In this document: one piece after another, positions 49,079 to 57,990 of the stretch
Layout: every line of letters begins with the position of its first letter
Numbering within the stretch: position 1 is the first letter of the stretch
Origin: CAUYXS01 sp965248495
GTDB taxonomy: Bacteria > Chloroflexota > Dehalococcoidia > Lucifugimonadales > Australimonadaceae
Assembly (NCBI GenBank): GCA_965248495.1
Contig: CBDFJL010000003.1
Span: forward strand, 1,798,001-1,862,000
DNA length: 64,000 bases
Reading direction: 5' to 3'
The notes under the pieces: generated by a model
Databases searched by the model: none
What the model was told of the DNA's origin: nothing
The model's input: the letters and a program-made list of their open reading frames with translations, nothing else
Program-made: the position numbers and the translations under genes

Positions 49079-49453
49079 CTATAGGGCCAACGAGCACACC
49101 TCGTGGACCGTGCGATCGATCTCCATCAAAGAGCATGGCTTGCTTAGGAACGCCGCCACTCCCAACTCAGCCAGGGCGGTCGCCGCCATCTCCGGGTCTC
49201 CAACCGCCGTCACGACGACCACGGGCAGGTCAGGATTCGTGGGCCGCAGACGCCGCAGCGTTTCGAGTCCATCCATACCCGGCATTCGGACATCGATCAG
49301 CATGAGGTCGAGCGGGCCATTCTGAGCCAGCAGGTCGAGCGCGGCCTGCCCTCCATCAGCTGTGACGCAGTCGAATCCAGACTGCTCAAGGGCCGCCGAC
49401 AGGAAATATCGTACCGAAGGCTCGTCGTCCACTACCAGGGCTGTCCGCGTCAT
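49079..49453 (-). CDS. Single-domain response regulator
   Basis: 124 aa receiver: ALVVDDEPSVRYFLSAALEQ, phospho-acceptor LMLIDVRMPGMDG, VVVVTAVGDP, AFLSKPCSL. ATG 49453 preferred because AAGGAG lies 8 bp ahead; the first ATG (49468) overlaps the kinase stop. Coupled to the sensor kinase, so the two form a two-component pair whose output is not DNA binding. Confidence 0.88.
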   Translation of the reverse strand: MTRTALVVDDEPSVRYFLSAALEQSGFDCVTADGGQAALDLLAQNGPLDLMLIDVRMPGMDGLETLRRLRPTNPDLPVVVVTAVGDPEMAATALAELGVAAFLSKPCSLMEIDRTVHEVCSLAL

Positions 49454-49464
49454 AACTGGCTCCT

Positions 49465-51066
49465 TCATCGGCCCGTCCGCACAGGGACGGGTCTATCGAG
49501 TTGTTGCTCGTGGGACTCGGCGCTTGTCGGCAAGGGAAAGGTCCTTGGCATGTCCGTCGTCTTCGAGGAGCCGAGGATGGGAAGATCGATGAGGAACTCC
49601 GTCCCCTTGCCCTCTTCACTCAGGATGCGCATCGTCCCTCCGTGCTCCTGAACGATCGAGTAGCAGATGCTCAGCCCCAGGCCTGTCCCCTGCCCTTCAC
49701 TCTTGGTCGTGAAGAATGGATCGAAGACCTTCTCAATCAGGTAGGCCGGAATTCCGGGCCCGTCGTCGATGATGGACAACCGGATATGGCCTTTGGCTGT
49801 TCGAGTGCGCAAGATCAGATGTCCACCGTCGTTGGCCTCCAGCATGGCCTGCTCGGCATTGCTGATTAGGTTGAGTACGACCTGCTGCAGTTTGTGCGGG
49901 TCCGCCATGGTCCGGGGTAGGCTCGACACGAGCTCCAGGCTCACCGTGACGTTGTTCACCATCAGGTGATAGCGCCGCAGCTCCAGCGCACCCTCGACAG
50001 CGGCGTTGATGGACACAAAGGCCTTCTCCGATTGCCGTGCACGGGCGTAGGAGAGGAGGTTCTGAACAATCCGCGCGGACCGATTGGCCTCTTCGTGAAT
50101 CATCTCAGCCTCGAACCGGGCTTTGGGCTCGAGGTCCCGCCGCAGCAGGAGCTGGCTAAGCCCGGCAATGCCGGTCAGTGGGTTGTTCAGCTCGTGAGCG
50201 ACGCTGGCCACCAGCTCACCCATGGCCGCGAGCTTCGTCGCACGCGCATGTTGGGCCTGTGCCTCCTCCAGCTCCTGCTGGCGCTCGACCAGCGAGGTGC
50301 GGGCGCGGCGCGCTGCCCCGTCGGCCCGCAGGCCCAGGGCAAACAGCAGCGTGACAGCCACCGCGGCGACTATTGCCCAGCCGACGAGGGCCATGCGCAC
50401 GGCAGTGGCCCGGGCCGTCGCCAGTCCGCTGGTGACGTCCTGCGTGATCTCCAGAGCGCCCAAGGTGCCCAGGGCAGAGCCGGAGGCTGCATCGATTGCC
50501 GGGCCGCGCTCCTGGACCGGGTAGAAAGTCCGGACCACGTCGAGCTCGCGTTCGACGCCGTCGAGGTCGGTGAGGGTTCGGCCGCTCTCGAACTCGGACA
50601 TCGGCGAGGTGTTGGCGACGACGCTGTCGAACCAGTCCAGCTTGCCCTGTGTCGCGAGGTTCGCCGCCGCGTCACTGCTCCAGACGAGGGCGCCGTCCAC
50701 GCTCCAGACATTGAGCCCGACGACGCCAAGGCCGAAGGTGCTCTGCTGAGTGAAGACGGTCATCATCCGTGGGTGGATCGCCTCGTCGAAGCCGAGATTG
50801 GGCATGCTGGTGTGAACGGGGCTCCACACCGTGTGGAAGAAAATGTACGTGATGTGCTCGGCCTCGGCGAGCGCCCGCTCCTCACTGCCGCGGACGAACT
50901 CCCGCTCCGAAGCGCGGACAAATAGCAAAGCCACGAGAGAGGTAATCAACAGTACGGCGACCACCGCTACCGCGACGAAGTAGCGTGGTAGACGATCGCG
51001 CCCCGGGGGAGCGATGGGTTCGCTGGACGCCGGTTCTCTTCGAACGAAGCTGGTTGGCCTGAACAA
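49465..51066 (-). CDS. Membrane sensor histidine kinase
   Basis: 533 aa. Two membrane helices (about 30-52 VAVAVVAVLLITSLVALLFV and about 225-247) bracket an extracytoplasmic sensor domain of about 170 residues. HisKA H-box ASVAHELNNPLTGIAGLSQL, N-box NLISNAEQAM, G1 DDGPGIP, F-box FDPFFTTK, G2 GQGTGLGLSI. TTG start with GAGGGA ahead. The ligand is unknown; no PAS domain is evident. Confidence 0.88.
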   Translation of the reverse strand: MFRPTSFVRREPASSEPIAPPGRDRLPRYFVAVAVVAVLLITSLVALLFVRASEREFVRGSEERALAEAEHITYIFFHTVWSPVHTSMPNLGFDEAIHPRMMTVFTQQSTFGLGVVGLNVWSVDGALVWSSDAAANLATQGKLDWFDSVVANTSPMSEFESGRTLTDLDGVERELDVVRTFYPVQERGPAIDAASGSALGTLGALEITQDVTSGLATARATAVRMALVGWAIVAAVAVTLLFALGLRADGAARRARTSLVERQQELEEAQAQHARATKLAAMGELVASVAHELNNPLTGIAGLSQLLLRRDLEPKARFEAEMIHEEANRSARIVQNLLSYARARQSEKAFVSINAAVEGALELRRYHLMVNNVTVSLELVSSLPRTMADPHKLQQVVLNLISNAEQAMLEANDGGHLILRTRTAKGHIRLSIIDDGPGIPAYLIEKVFDPFFTTKSEGQGTGLGLSICYSIVQEHGGTMRILSEEGKGTEFLIDLPILGSSKTTDMPRTFPLPTSAESHEQQLDRPVPVRTGR

Positions 51067-51096
51067 ATTAGTCCCTCTCGGTTCCTGTTTTGACCG

Positions 51097-52459
51097 TTAC
51101 GGCGTTTCAAACAGCGCGACATCGAATCCGGCGAACAGTACCGGGTCGAACCCAGCGGACCGCGTCCACGCGCCGGCAACGCGCCGGAGGTCGAACAGGT
51201 CGAACAGGTCGAACAGGTCGGCAGGGTCGGCGGGGCCACTCGCTTCGTCTTCATCGACTTCCGGCTTGTCAATAAACAGGCCTGGGTCGAAGCCGGCGGA
51301 CACGATGGGGTCGAAGGAGAATGGCTCGTCGTCGAAATCGATCGCGGCGAACGTGCCGAAGGCTGCGTCCCAGACATCCTGGGCGTTGTCGTCGTCGTCG
51401 GCGGCGGCCGGCTCGGGCTCAGACGGCTCCGCGGGCTCCCAAACGACGGATGCCGGGGGCTCGACCGGTGGGTCGTCTACGACGGGCTCGTCGGCCGGCG
51501 TGTCGTCTATGGCGGGCTCATCGGCGGGCGCGGCGTTGTCACCGACATTGCCGTTGCCGTTGGCGTTGCCGGAGTTGCCCGGCGCGTCGTCGGCCGGCGT
51601 GTCGTCGACGACAGCCTCATCAGCGGGGGCATCGTCGCCGCCGCTGTTGGCGTTGCCGGAGTTGCCCGGCGCATTGTCGGCCGGTGTGTCGTCTATGGCA
51701 GGCTCGTCAACGGGGGCATCGTCGCCGTCGACGCTGTTGGCGCTGCCGGAGTTGCCCGGCGCATCGTCGGCCGGTGTGTCGTCTCTGGCAGGCTCGCCAG
51801 CGGGGGCATCGTCGCCGTCGCCGCTGTTGGCGTTGGCGCTGCCGGAGTTGCCCGGCGCATCGCTGGCCGGCGTGTCGTCGACGAAGGGCTCATCAGCGGG
51901 CGGATCGTCGTCGCCGCCGTTGCCATTGGCGTTGCCGGAGTTGTCTTGCGCATCGTCGGCGGGAGCGTCATCCGGCTTATCGGCCGATGGGTCGGCTACG
52001 ACGAGGTCGTCTGGAGGCGTGCTCTGCGAGCCGCCCCTGCGCTCTTCGCGCTGCTCGCGCGCGTCCTCCTCGCGCTCTTCGCGCTGCTCGCGCGCGTCCT
52101 CCTCGCGCTCTTCGCGCTGCTGGAGGCGTGCTCTGCGAGCCGCCCCTGCGCTCTTCGCGCTGCTCGCGCGCGTCCTCCTCGCGCTCTTCGCGCTGCTCGC
52201 GCGCCTTCTCCTCGCGCTCTTCGCGCTGCTCGCGCGCCTTCTCCTCGCGCTCTTCGCGCTGCTCGCGCGCCCTCTCCTCGTGCTCTTCGCGCTGCTCGCG
52301 CGCGTCCTCCTCGCGCTCTTCGCGCTGCTCGCGCGCCTTCTCCTCGTGCTTCCCGCCCGTGGCCGCGTAGGCAGCGGGCAATTGCCCGGCGACGAGCACC
52401 AGCGCGAGGAGCAGCGTGAGCCCCTGCAGAACGACCGATTTTCTGAGCAGTTGCGCCAT
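51097..52459 (-). pseudogene. Secreted low-complexity protein gene, frameshifted by a 109-bp tandem duplication
   Basis: Reading from ATG 52459: signal peptide (LLLALVLVAGQLPAAYA), then 11-residue helical repeats of type EEREEDAREQR (33-bp units), then GGSQSTPP. There the first frame runs into a second copy of 109 bp and is closed after about 45 more codons. In the next frame the same GGSQSTPP is followed by the real C-terminal part: Asp/Ala/Asn repeats with DDTPADDAPGNSGNAN, a run DLFDLFDLFDL and FDPVLFAGFDVALF. Deleting 109 bp gives one continuous 417-aa protein. Function unknown; acidic, secreted. Confidence 0.75.
52012..52229. repeat. 109-bp tandem duplication inside the secreted-protein gene
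   Basis: TGGAGGCGTGCTCTGCGAGC starts at 52012 and again at 52121; about the first 80 bases are identical and the rest differs by a few bases within the 33-bp repeats. 109 is 36 codons plus one base, so it shifts the frame. Confidence 0.9.
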
Positions 52460-52559
52460 TTGAGTTCCGTGGAAATACGGAGCAGTGGCGCCAATCTACT
52501 GTGGGACGTCCGGGACGAGACCGTACGAAGGTACTAAGTGCTATCCCCCATTTGCGTTC

Positions 52560-52591
52560 GGGGCCCACCGGCCGAACGGCTGGCGGGCCCC
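52560..52591 (-). terminator. Hairpin downstream of the zinc-ribbon gene
   Basis: GGGGCCC (52560-52566) pairs with GGGCCCC (52585-52591) with an inner CCGGCCG...CGGCTGG pairing. No long T-run, so strength is uncertain. Confidence 0.5.
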
Positions 52592-52601
52592 GAGTGCCCG
52601 C

Positions 52602-52769
52602 CTAGGCGGCCCGCGGAGCGGGGGCCAGCTCTACCGTGACCGGCATCAGATACAACACGTGCCCGCACTGAATGCACTTCCGTGACTCCGCCTCGTCGTC
52701 GCGCCCTGCCGTCAGGTCCCCTTTGCAGCGTGGGCAAGAGCCCAGCCACACCCTGGTAACGGCGTTCAT
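52602..52769 (-). CDS. Small zinc-ribbon protein
   Basis: 55 aa from ATG 52769 with a strong AGGAGGAAC site. CPRCKGDLTAGRDDEAESRK CIQCGHVLYL: two CxxC knuckles 18 residues apart, then a hydrophobic tail. Likely a stand-alone metal-binding protein. The longer frame on this strand over the hydrolase gene is antisense noise. Confidence 0.7.
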   Translation of the reverse strand: MNAVTRVWLGSCPRCKGDLTAGRDDEAESRKCIQCGHVLYLMPVTVELAPAPRAA

Positions 52770-52894
52770 GTCGTTCCTCCTACGACGGTTATGCCACCCG
52801 CGATGGTAGGGACGACCAGGTGGCCGCGAATCCTCCGCTTGGAGGAGCAGCGGGTGAATTTTCGGGTAGATCGCCTCACCCGATCGGGTGAGGC

Positions 52895-54897
52895 CTAGTT
52901 GGCCCGCAGGTTCTCGACTGCGGCCACGAAAACCGGCGTGTGGAGGACGTCGACGACGTGCGCGGGACCGCGGAACAGGACGATCGCGCTGTCGCCTCCC
53001 CCAAGATCTCCCGCGCCGACGCTCGTGCGCTCCGTGCCCGATTCGATCTCGTAGATTCGCCATTCGACGTCCCCTATCGTGCGCTCTGTCGGGACCGGAG
53101 CGGCGCCTGCGCTGGCAAGGTCTGCGAAATCGTCGACGGCGAACGGCACGGCGAGTGTCGGGATCGACAGCACGAGGAGGAAGGTGGCCCCAATCTGCGT
53201 GCGGGCGTAGAACCCCGGCTGGACCTCCTCCCAGTCGGCCGGCACCCGCGTCGCGAAGCCCGCCACGGCGTCCGTGTAGGAAGTCAGCGCGACCTCCGTC
53301 TCCAGGACGGTGAAGCCGATGGGGGCCAGGCCCCGGATGCAGGCCGCGTCCGGCTCGACGAGCGGGTCGTCGACAAAGGCGAGGGCGATGGCCCGCGTGC
53401 AGTCGTTGTCGTTGGCGACGCCGTGCGCTGCGCTTGGCACCTCGAAGAAGAAGCTCCTCGACAGCGTATCGGCGGCTCGGCGACCGTAGCTGGGGGGCGT
53501 GATGGGATCGAAGCCGCCGGCGAGGACCAGCGTTGGTATGTTGCTGGCCACCGGCTCGTTCTCGATGGGCCCTGCCTGGTATGCGCCCCACTCGTCGCAC
53601 ACCCTGAAGAGCCCTTCGCCTTCGAGGAAGCTGAGGTATTCGGGGTAACGGGCGTTCTCCGCGGCGACGGCCTCCTCGTCGACGAACCGGGCCTCCTCCG
53701 CGCACTGCACCGAGTAGTACATGCCGGTGCTGCTGAACTCGTTATTCGCGAGCAGTTGTCCTTCGATCGCCGCCACGGTGCCATACAGGCCGCGGACCGT
53801 GTCCGAGATGGCCTCGGGCAGCAGCGGGATGATCGACGGCGAGTAGAGCGACTGGAAGACGAGTCCGACCAGCGAGTCGCCGTTGTAGAGCGCGTCAAAG
53901 GTCTGTCCGCTCAGCGGGTGGGTGATGTCGAACCTGACCGGCTCCTCGTTCAGTCGGGCAACGGCATCCAGGAAGGTCCGCTCGAGGTCCGGGTAGGCGC
54001 GAGCGCATGCAGCGTCTGAACGGCACGAGTCGAAGAGAACGTTGAGCGCCCGCACCATTCCCGAGGGGAATTCGAGAAATCCATCGACCTGCGGTGGGTA
54101 AGTCGAGTCCAGAATGACGCTGCGAATGCCCTCTGGGTGGTCGCGCATCGCCGTGAGTGCCAGCCTGGTCCCGTAGGACACGCCAAACAGGTTCCATTCG
54201 TCGTAGCCCAGGGCAACGCGCAGGTCTGCGAGGTCCGTGGCGTTCTGTGCCGATGCTAGAACGCGAGATTCGCGCCCTCGGCTCTGAGCCGGTCGCGGCA
54301 GGCGTTCAGGACCTCGATCAGCCGCTGGTCGATCTCGGCGGTCGTAAGGTCGAGAGGCAGCAGCTCGTAGGTGAGGTCGACGCGCTCCTGGCAGTAGAGC
54401 GAAGGCTCGGAGTAGCCGGCGCCGCGCTGGTCGAACATGATGAAGTCGCGGTTGGCGAGGAACGGGGCGAAGTCCAGGTCGAAGACGAACGGCACGGTCT
54501 CGAGAGCGTGGCCGCCGGGCCCGCCCTCCAAATAGACCACGGGGTCCGCCTCGGGATTGCCTGACCGGCTCCGGAAGATGGCCACGTGCAACCGGACCTG
54601 AGTCCCGGAGGGGTCCGAGCGGTCCTCGGGGACGACGAGCCAGCCGCACCGCACCCGCTCGTCCGCGGGCACCTCGAACTCGCACGCCGCGCCCTCGAAA
54701 GCCGGTGTGTAGCCGAGCTGCGCCGTCGCCGTTGCAGAGGCGACCGCCGCTGCGTTGGTGGGCGTTGGCGCCGGCGTCTCGGTTGGCGAACTGCTGGAGC
54801 AGGCGACGGCGAGGACCGCGACGATGGTGAGCGCAGCCAGACGTGCATTCAGCCGAAAGGGAGCGAGCGTGGCTGCCATCGCCGCCGAGGATAGCAC
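52895..54897 (-). pseudogene. Lipoprotein alpha/beta hydrolase (TAP-like) with a one-base frameshift
   Basis: Frame one (54897-54256) gives a lipoprotein signal with VAVLAVACSSS (lipobox), a Thr/Pro-rich linker, VYLEGGPGGHALE and FDQRGAGYSEPSL. It closes at TAG just after EGANLAF. The next frame continues as NATDLADLRVALGYDEWNLF, GVSYGTRLAL (nucleophile Ser), TAP-like C-terminal domain (LVLAGGFDPITPP, SAAHGVANDNDC) and an extra C-terminal domain. One missing base at about 54256 would restore a single protein of about 660 aa. A sequencing error or a real lesion are both possible. Family: secreted tripeptidyl-aminopeptidase-like hydrolases. Confidence 0.75.
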
Positions 54898-54933
54898 GAG
54901 GGCAACGGTGCGCTGGACGGCCAGCGGGGCTGG

Positions 54934-56118
54934 TTACGACTCCCGGTATGCCTCCATGAGCACCTGCGCCACCTCGGGCCGCGTGAACTCAGGTGGGGGC
55001 ATCTCCCCCCGGCTCAGCATCTCCCTCACCTGCGTCCCGCTGAGGAAAACGCGGTCTTCGGGCGGTGAGTTGGAGGTCTTTGTGCTGGCCATCCCCTGGT
55101 TGCGAAGGGAGTAGAAGGTGTTCTCGAAGAAGAGGGGCGTGATGCCCAACTCCTCGGGAGCGAACTCGTCGAAGATGTGCTGTGCGTCGTAGGTGCCGTA
55201 GTAGCTGCCGACGCCCGCGTGGTCGCGGCCGACGATGAAGTGCGTGCAGCCGTAGTTCTTGCGGGCGAGGGCGTGAAAGATTGCCTCACGCGGCCCTGCA
55301 TAGCGCATGAAGGCCGGGAAGACGCTCAGCAGGACCCGGTCCGCCGGGTAGTAGTGCTCCAAAAGCACCTCGTAGCAGCGCATCCGCACGTCGGCTGGAA
55401 TGTCATCCGACTTCGTCTCGCCAACCAACGGGTGCAGCAGCAGCCCGTCCACCATCTCCAGCGCGCATTTCTGGATGTACTCGTGGGCCCGGTGCACGGG
55501 GTTGCGGGTCTGGAACCCGACCACCCGGCGCCACCCCATCCCGTCGATGGCCGATCGGACCTCCGCGGGGGTCCGGTAGTGAGGGAGGGCGGCCGGGTCG
55601 ATCGGCGGTATGCCCGGCAGCATGGTGACGGGCCCGCCCAGCAGAACGTCTCCCTGGGCGTAGAGCCCGGCGACGCCTGGGTGGGCTTCCTCGGTCGTCC
55701 GGTAGACCCGCTCGGCTTCGTGTTGCTTGTCGTAGCCGAAGGACTCCTTGAGCAGCATCACCCCGACCAACGTGCCCTTCGCGTCCTGTAGGGCGAGCTC
55801 CTGTCCCTCCACGAGGGTCTTGGCCTGCGCCTGGTCCACGCCGAGGGTCACCGGCAGCGGCCACGCGGCGCCTGAGGCGAGGTGCATGCCGTCCACCACC
55901 GTGCTGTAGTCGGCGGAGGCCATGAAGCCGTCCAGCGGACTGAAAACGCCCTGCGCGACCATGTGGGCATCGGACAGCTCGCGTGGGCCCAGCGTGATTG
56001 CAAGGAGCGAGGATGCGCGCTCGCGAAGAGCGTCAATGTCCGATTTCGCTGCGTAGCGGTCCACCAGCTGGCCCCCGTGTGGTGCGATCTGCCTGCCCTC
56101 CAGTCGGGTGTCTGTCAT
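54934..56118 (-). CDS. sat: Sulfate adenylyltransferase
   Basis: 394 aa, single-chain ATP sulfurylase forming APS from ATP and sulfate. Motifs: LSDAHMVAQGVFSPLDGFM, the ATP site GFQTRNPVHRAHEYIQK, LLHPLVGETKSDDIP, FIVGRDHAGVGSYYGTYDAQ and FLSGTQVREML. No fused kinase. Last gene of the leftward cys operon, 2 bp after cysC. Confidence 0.95.
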   Translation of the reverse strand: MTDTRLEGRQIAPHGGQLVDRYAAKSDIDALRERASSLLAITLGPRELSDAHMVAQGVFSPLDGFMASADYSTVVDGMHLASGAAWPLPVTLGVDQAQAKTLVEGQELALQDAKGTLVGVMLLKESFGYDKQHEAERVYRTTEEAHPGVAGLYAQGDVLLGGPVTMLPGIPPIDPAALPHYRTPAEVRSAIDGMGWRRVVGFQTRNPVHRAHEYIQKCALEMVDGLLLHPLVGETKSDDIPADVRMRCYEVLLEHYYPADRVLLSVFPAFMRYAGPREAIFHALARKNYGCTHFIVGRDHAGVGSYYGTYDAQHIFDEFAPEELGITPLFFENTFYSLRNQGMASTKTSNSPPEDRVFLSGTQVREMLSRGEMPPPEFTRPEVAQVLMEAYRES

Positions 56119-56120
56119 GG

Positions 56121-56687
56121 CTAGGCCCGCCCGCCGGCCGCGACGTAGCCGAGATCGCCAAGGGCGACCATGATCTTCGCGACGCTCTCGTCGATGCTCT
56201 CCGTCTCGGTGTCGAGTTGGACCTCGGGCGTGGGCGGCGCCTCGTACGGGTCGGAGACGCCAGTGAAGTTCTTGATCTCGCCACGAATCGCCTTCTCGTA
56301 GAGCCCCTTCACGTCGCGTTTGACGAGCTCATCGAGGGACGCGTGGACATGAACCTCGACGAAGTCCCCGATCATCTCTCGCACTTCGTCACGAATCTCT
56401 TGGTAGGGCGATATGGCCGCGACGATGGTCGCGACGCCGTTGCGCGACAACAGCTGGCTGACGAACCCGATGCGCCGGATGTTGGTGTCACGGTCCTCTT
56501 TGGTGAAGCCGAGGCCCTTCGAGAGGTTGGTGCGGACGATGTCGCCGTCCAGGACCTCTACATTTCGTCCCGCGGCCTTCAAATCGGCCGCGAGCCGTTC
56601 CGCGATGGTGCTTTTGCCGGCGCCGGAGAGCCCGGTCAGCCAGATGGTGAACCCGCGCGTGGTAGCGGGGGCTTGGGATGTGCTCAT
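56121..56687 (-). CDS. cysC: Adenylylsulfate kinase
   Basis: 188 aa. P-loop GLSGAGKSTIAERLA, DGDIVRTNLSKGLGFTKEDR, FVSQLLSRNGVATIVAAISP, and the lid region VKRDVKGLYEKAIRGEIKNF. Makes PAPS from APS. It sits between cysH and sat; because cysH here is the APS-type reductase, the PAPS may serve sulfation or be a second route. Confidence 0.95.
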   Translation of the reverse strand: MSTSQAPATTRGFTIWLTGLSGAGKSTIAERLAADLKAAGRNVEVLDGDIVRTNLSKGLGFTKEDRDTNIRRIGFVSQLLSRNGVATIVAAISPYQEIRDEVREMIGDFVEVHVHASLDELVKRDVKGLYEKAIRGEIKNFTGVSDPYEAPPTPEVQLDTETESIDESVAKIMVALGDLGYVAAGGRA

Positions 56688-56697
56688 GTCTCCACCT

Positions 56698-57444
56698 TTA
56701 GGGAATGCGTATTTCGGCTTCGCGGCCGGCCATCGTATCGGCGTGCAGACCGCACTCGACCTTGTCGGAGGCGGCCCAACGGCCGGCTCTCAGGTCCTCG
56801 CCGGGTTTGACGGCGCGTGTGCAATAGGTGCAGCCGATGCTTGGAAAGCCCGCTTCGTGCAGCGAGTTGTACGGCACGTCGTGCTCGCTGATGTAGGCCC
56901 AGACGTCAGACTCGGTCCAAGCGGCCAGCGGGTTCAGCTTAACGACGCCGAACTTGGCGTCCCACTCGACGACTCGGACGTCCGCCCTGCCCTTCGACTG
57001 GTCGCGGCGCAGACCTGAGATCCACGCCTGCTTCCCCTCGAGGGCCCTGCCGTTGGGCTCGACCTTGCGGATCTGGCAGCACAGGTCGGGGTCGCTCTTC
57101 CAGAGCTCGGCGCCGAACTCAGCGGCCTGCTGCTCCGGGGTCCAGCGTGGCTTGAGGGCCTTCGGCCGGATGCCGTAGCGCTCCGAGGTGCGCGTGACCA
57201 GCTCGTAGGTCTCCGGGAACAGGAACTCGGTGTCGACGTAGAAGACCTCAATGGATGGGCCCACTCGAGACGCCATATCCACGAGCGCCATGCCGGTCGG
57301 ACCGCCAAAGCTACAGGCCAAGGTGATTCCGTCGCCGTAGCGATCGGCCGCCCACCGAATGATCTGCTCTGGGGTCTGCCCTTCGAGTTCTCGGTTCGCC
57401 TGCTCGATCTCGTCGAGCACGCTCTGCTCAGCCTCGACCTGCAT
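56698..57444 (-). CDS. cysH: Adenylylsulfate (APS) reductase, 4Fe-4S assimilatory type
   Basis: 248 aa. PP-loop region LACSFGGPTGMALVDMASRV (SxGGxxG in place of SxSGGKDS-like), FYVDTEFLFPETYEL, and the iron-sulfur cysteines DLCCQIRKVEP and IGCTYCTRAV, the CC...CxxC set that marks APS reductases. Catalytic Cys in the C-terminus appears as VECGLH. Reduces APS to sulfite with thioredoxin. First enzyme gene of the cys operon, under the leader attenuator. Confidence 0.92.
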   Translation of the reverse strand: MQVEAEQSVLDEIEQANRELEGQTPEQIIRWAADRYGDGITLACSFGGPTGMALVDMASRVGPSIEVFYVDTEFLFPETYELVTRTSERYGIRPKALKPRWTPEQQAAEFGAELWKSDPDLCCQIRKVEPNGRALEGKQAWISGLRRDQSKGRADVRVVEWDAKFGVVKLNPLAAWTESDVWAYISEHDVPYNSLHEAGFPSIGCTYCTRAVKPGEDLRAGRWAASDKVECGLHADTMAGREAEIRIP

Positions 57445-57450
57445 CGATGG

Positions 57451-57567
57451 CTACCGCGAAACCCACTTGGGGGTTGCGTCGGTCGCGTCGATGCTGTCGG
57501 CGAAGTGCCGTCCCAGCCGTTCGACTTGACCACGGATGCGGTCGGTCAGTGCCTTCAGAAATGCCAT
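57451..57567 (-). CDS. Small ORF between the cys attenuator and cysH
   Basis: 38 aa, MAFLKALTDRIRGQVERLGR..., amphipathic helix and Trp near the end. It starts 17 bp after the terminator T-run and stops 6 bp before cysH. A GGAG stretch lies about 11 bp ahead. Possibly a conserved small Cys-operon protein; no family known to me. Confidence 0.5.
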   Translation of the reverse strand: MAFLKALTDRIRGQVERLGRHFADSIDATDATPKWVSR

Positions 57568-57583
57568 CGGTTCAAAACTCCAC

Positions 57584-57619
57584 AAAAAAATCCCCCCGCA
57601 AGCCGTGCTTGGGAGGGGA
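57584..57619 (-). terminator. Intrinsic terminator/attenuator of the cys operon
   Basis: On the minus strand the hairpin 57619-57591 (TCCCCTCCCAAGC, loop ACG, GCTTGCGGGGGGA; 11 of 13 pairs match) is followed by seven T (57590-57584). It lies between a Cys-rich leader ORF and the structural genes, in the leader and in the direction of the operon, which is the place of an attenuator. Confidence 0.85.
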
Positions 57620-57653
57620 CACTAGTTTCCTTGTCAGCGTTGTTGGAGGAGCG

Positions 57654-57740
57654 CTACTCGCGCGCACCTACCACTGCAAGGGACCTTCCAGCCCCCTCAT
57701 GGGTACAACAACAAAGACAGATTGAGTGCGTGTAAGTCAT
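57654..57740 (-). CDS. Cysteine-rich leader peptide of the cys operon
   Basis: 28 codons, starting MTYTHSICLCCCTHE; four Cys codons (TGT) in a span of five at codons 8-12, after a short N-terminus, and a TAG at 57654-57656. GGAGAG directly precedes the ATG, and a promoter (TTGACA, 17 bp, TAGAGT) puts the transcript start only a few bases upstream. Position before an intrinsic terminator and the cysH-cysC-sat operon fits attenuation by ribosome stalling when charged tRNA-Cys is scarce, as in the polycysteine leaders described for mycobacteria. Confidence 0.75.
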   Translation of the reverse strand: MTYTHSICLCCCTHEGAGRSLAVVGARE

Positions 57741-57751
57741 CTCTCCGTTGA

Positions 57752-57780
57752 ACTCTAGGCGAACGTGTGAGCGCTGTCAA
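57752..57780 (-). promoter_or_regulatory. Predicted sigma-70-type promoter of the cys operon
   Basis: -35 TTGACA (57780-57775), 17-bp spacer, -10 TAGAGT (57757-57752). The -10 is 4/6, the -35 perfect. The start would fall at about 57745, about five bases before the leader ATG. Confidence 0.65.
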
Positions 57781-57990
57781 CGGCACCGCGCTCATCGCCG
57801 TTGACCCGTGGCGCCTCCTCTCCCTCGTCCTCGTGGCGCTGACTCTCCCCGTTCGTCCTGGCTGGGCGAAGCCTGCCCCGAGCAAAGCCAAGGGGACGGC
57901 CACTGGCTATGGACGCATCGTCAGCAGGTCAGCTGGATTCCGCCGAGGCCCGGCCATCGCCAACCCTGCGCTATACTCGCCGGGCCGACC

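Noticed and set aside
51321..52537. Long open frames on the plus strand (Arg- or Ser/Gly-rich)
   Set aside because: They are the complement of the GC-rich repeats of the secreted-protein gene; no ribosome site or domain.
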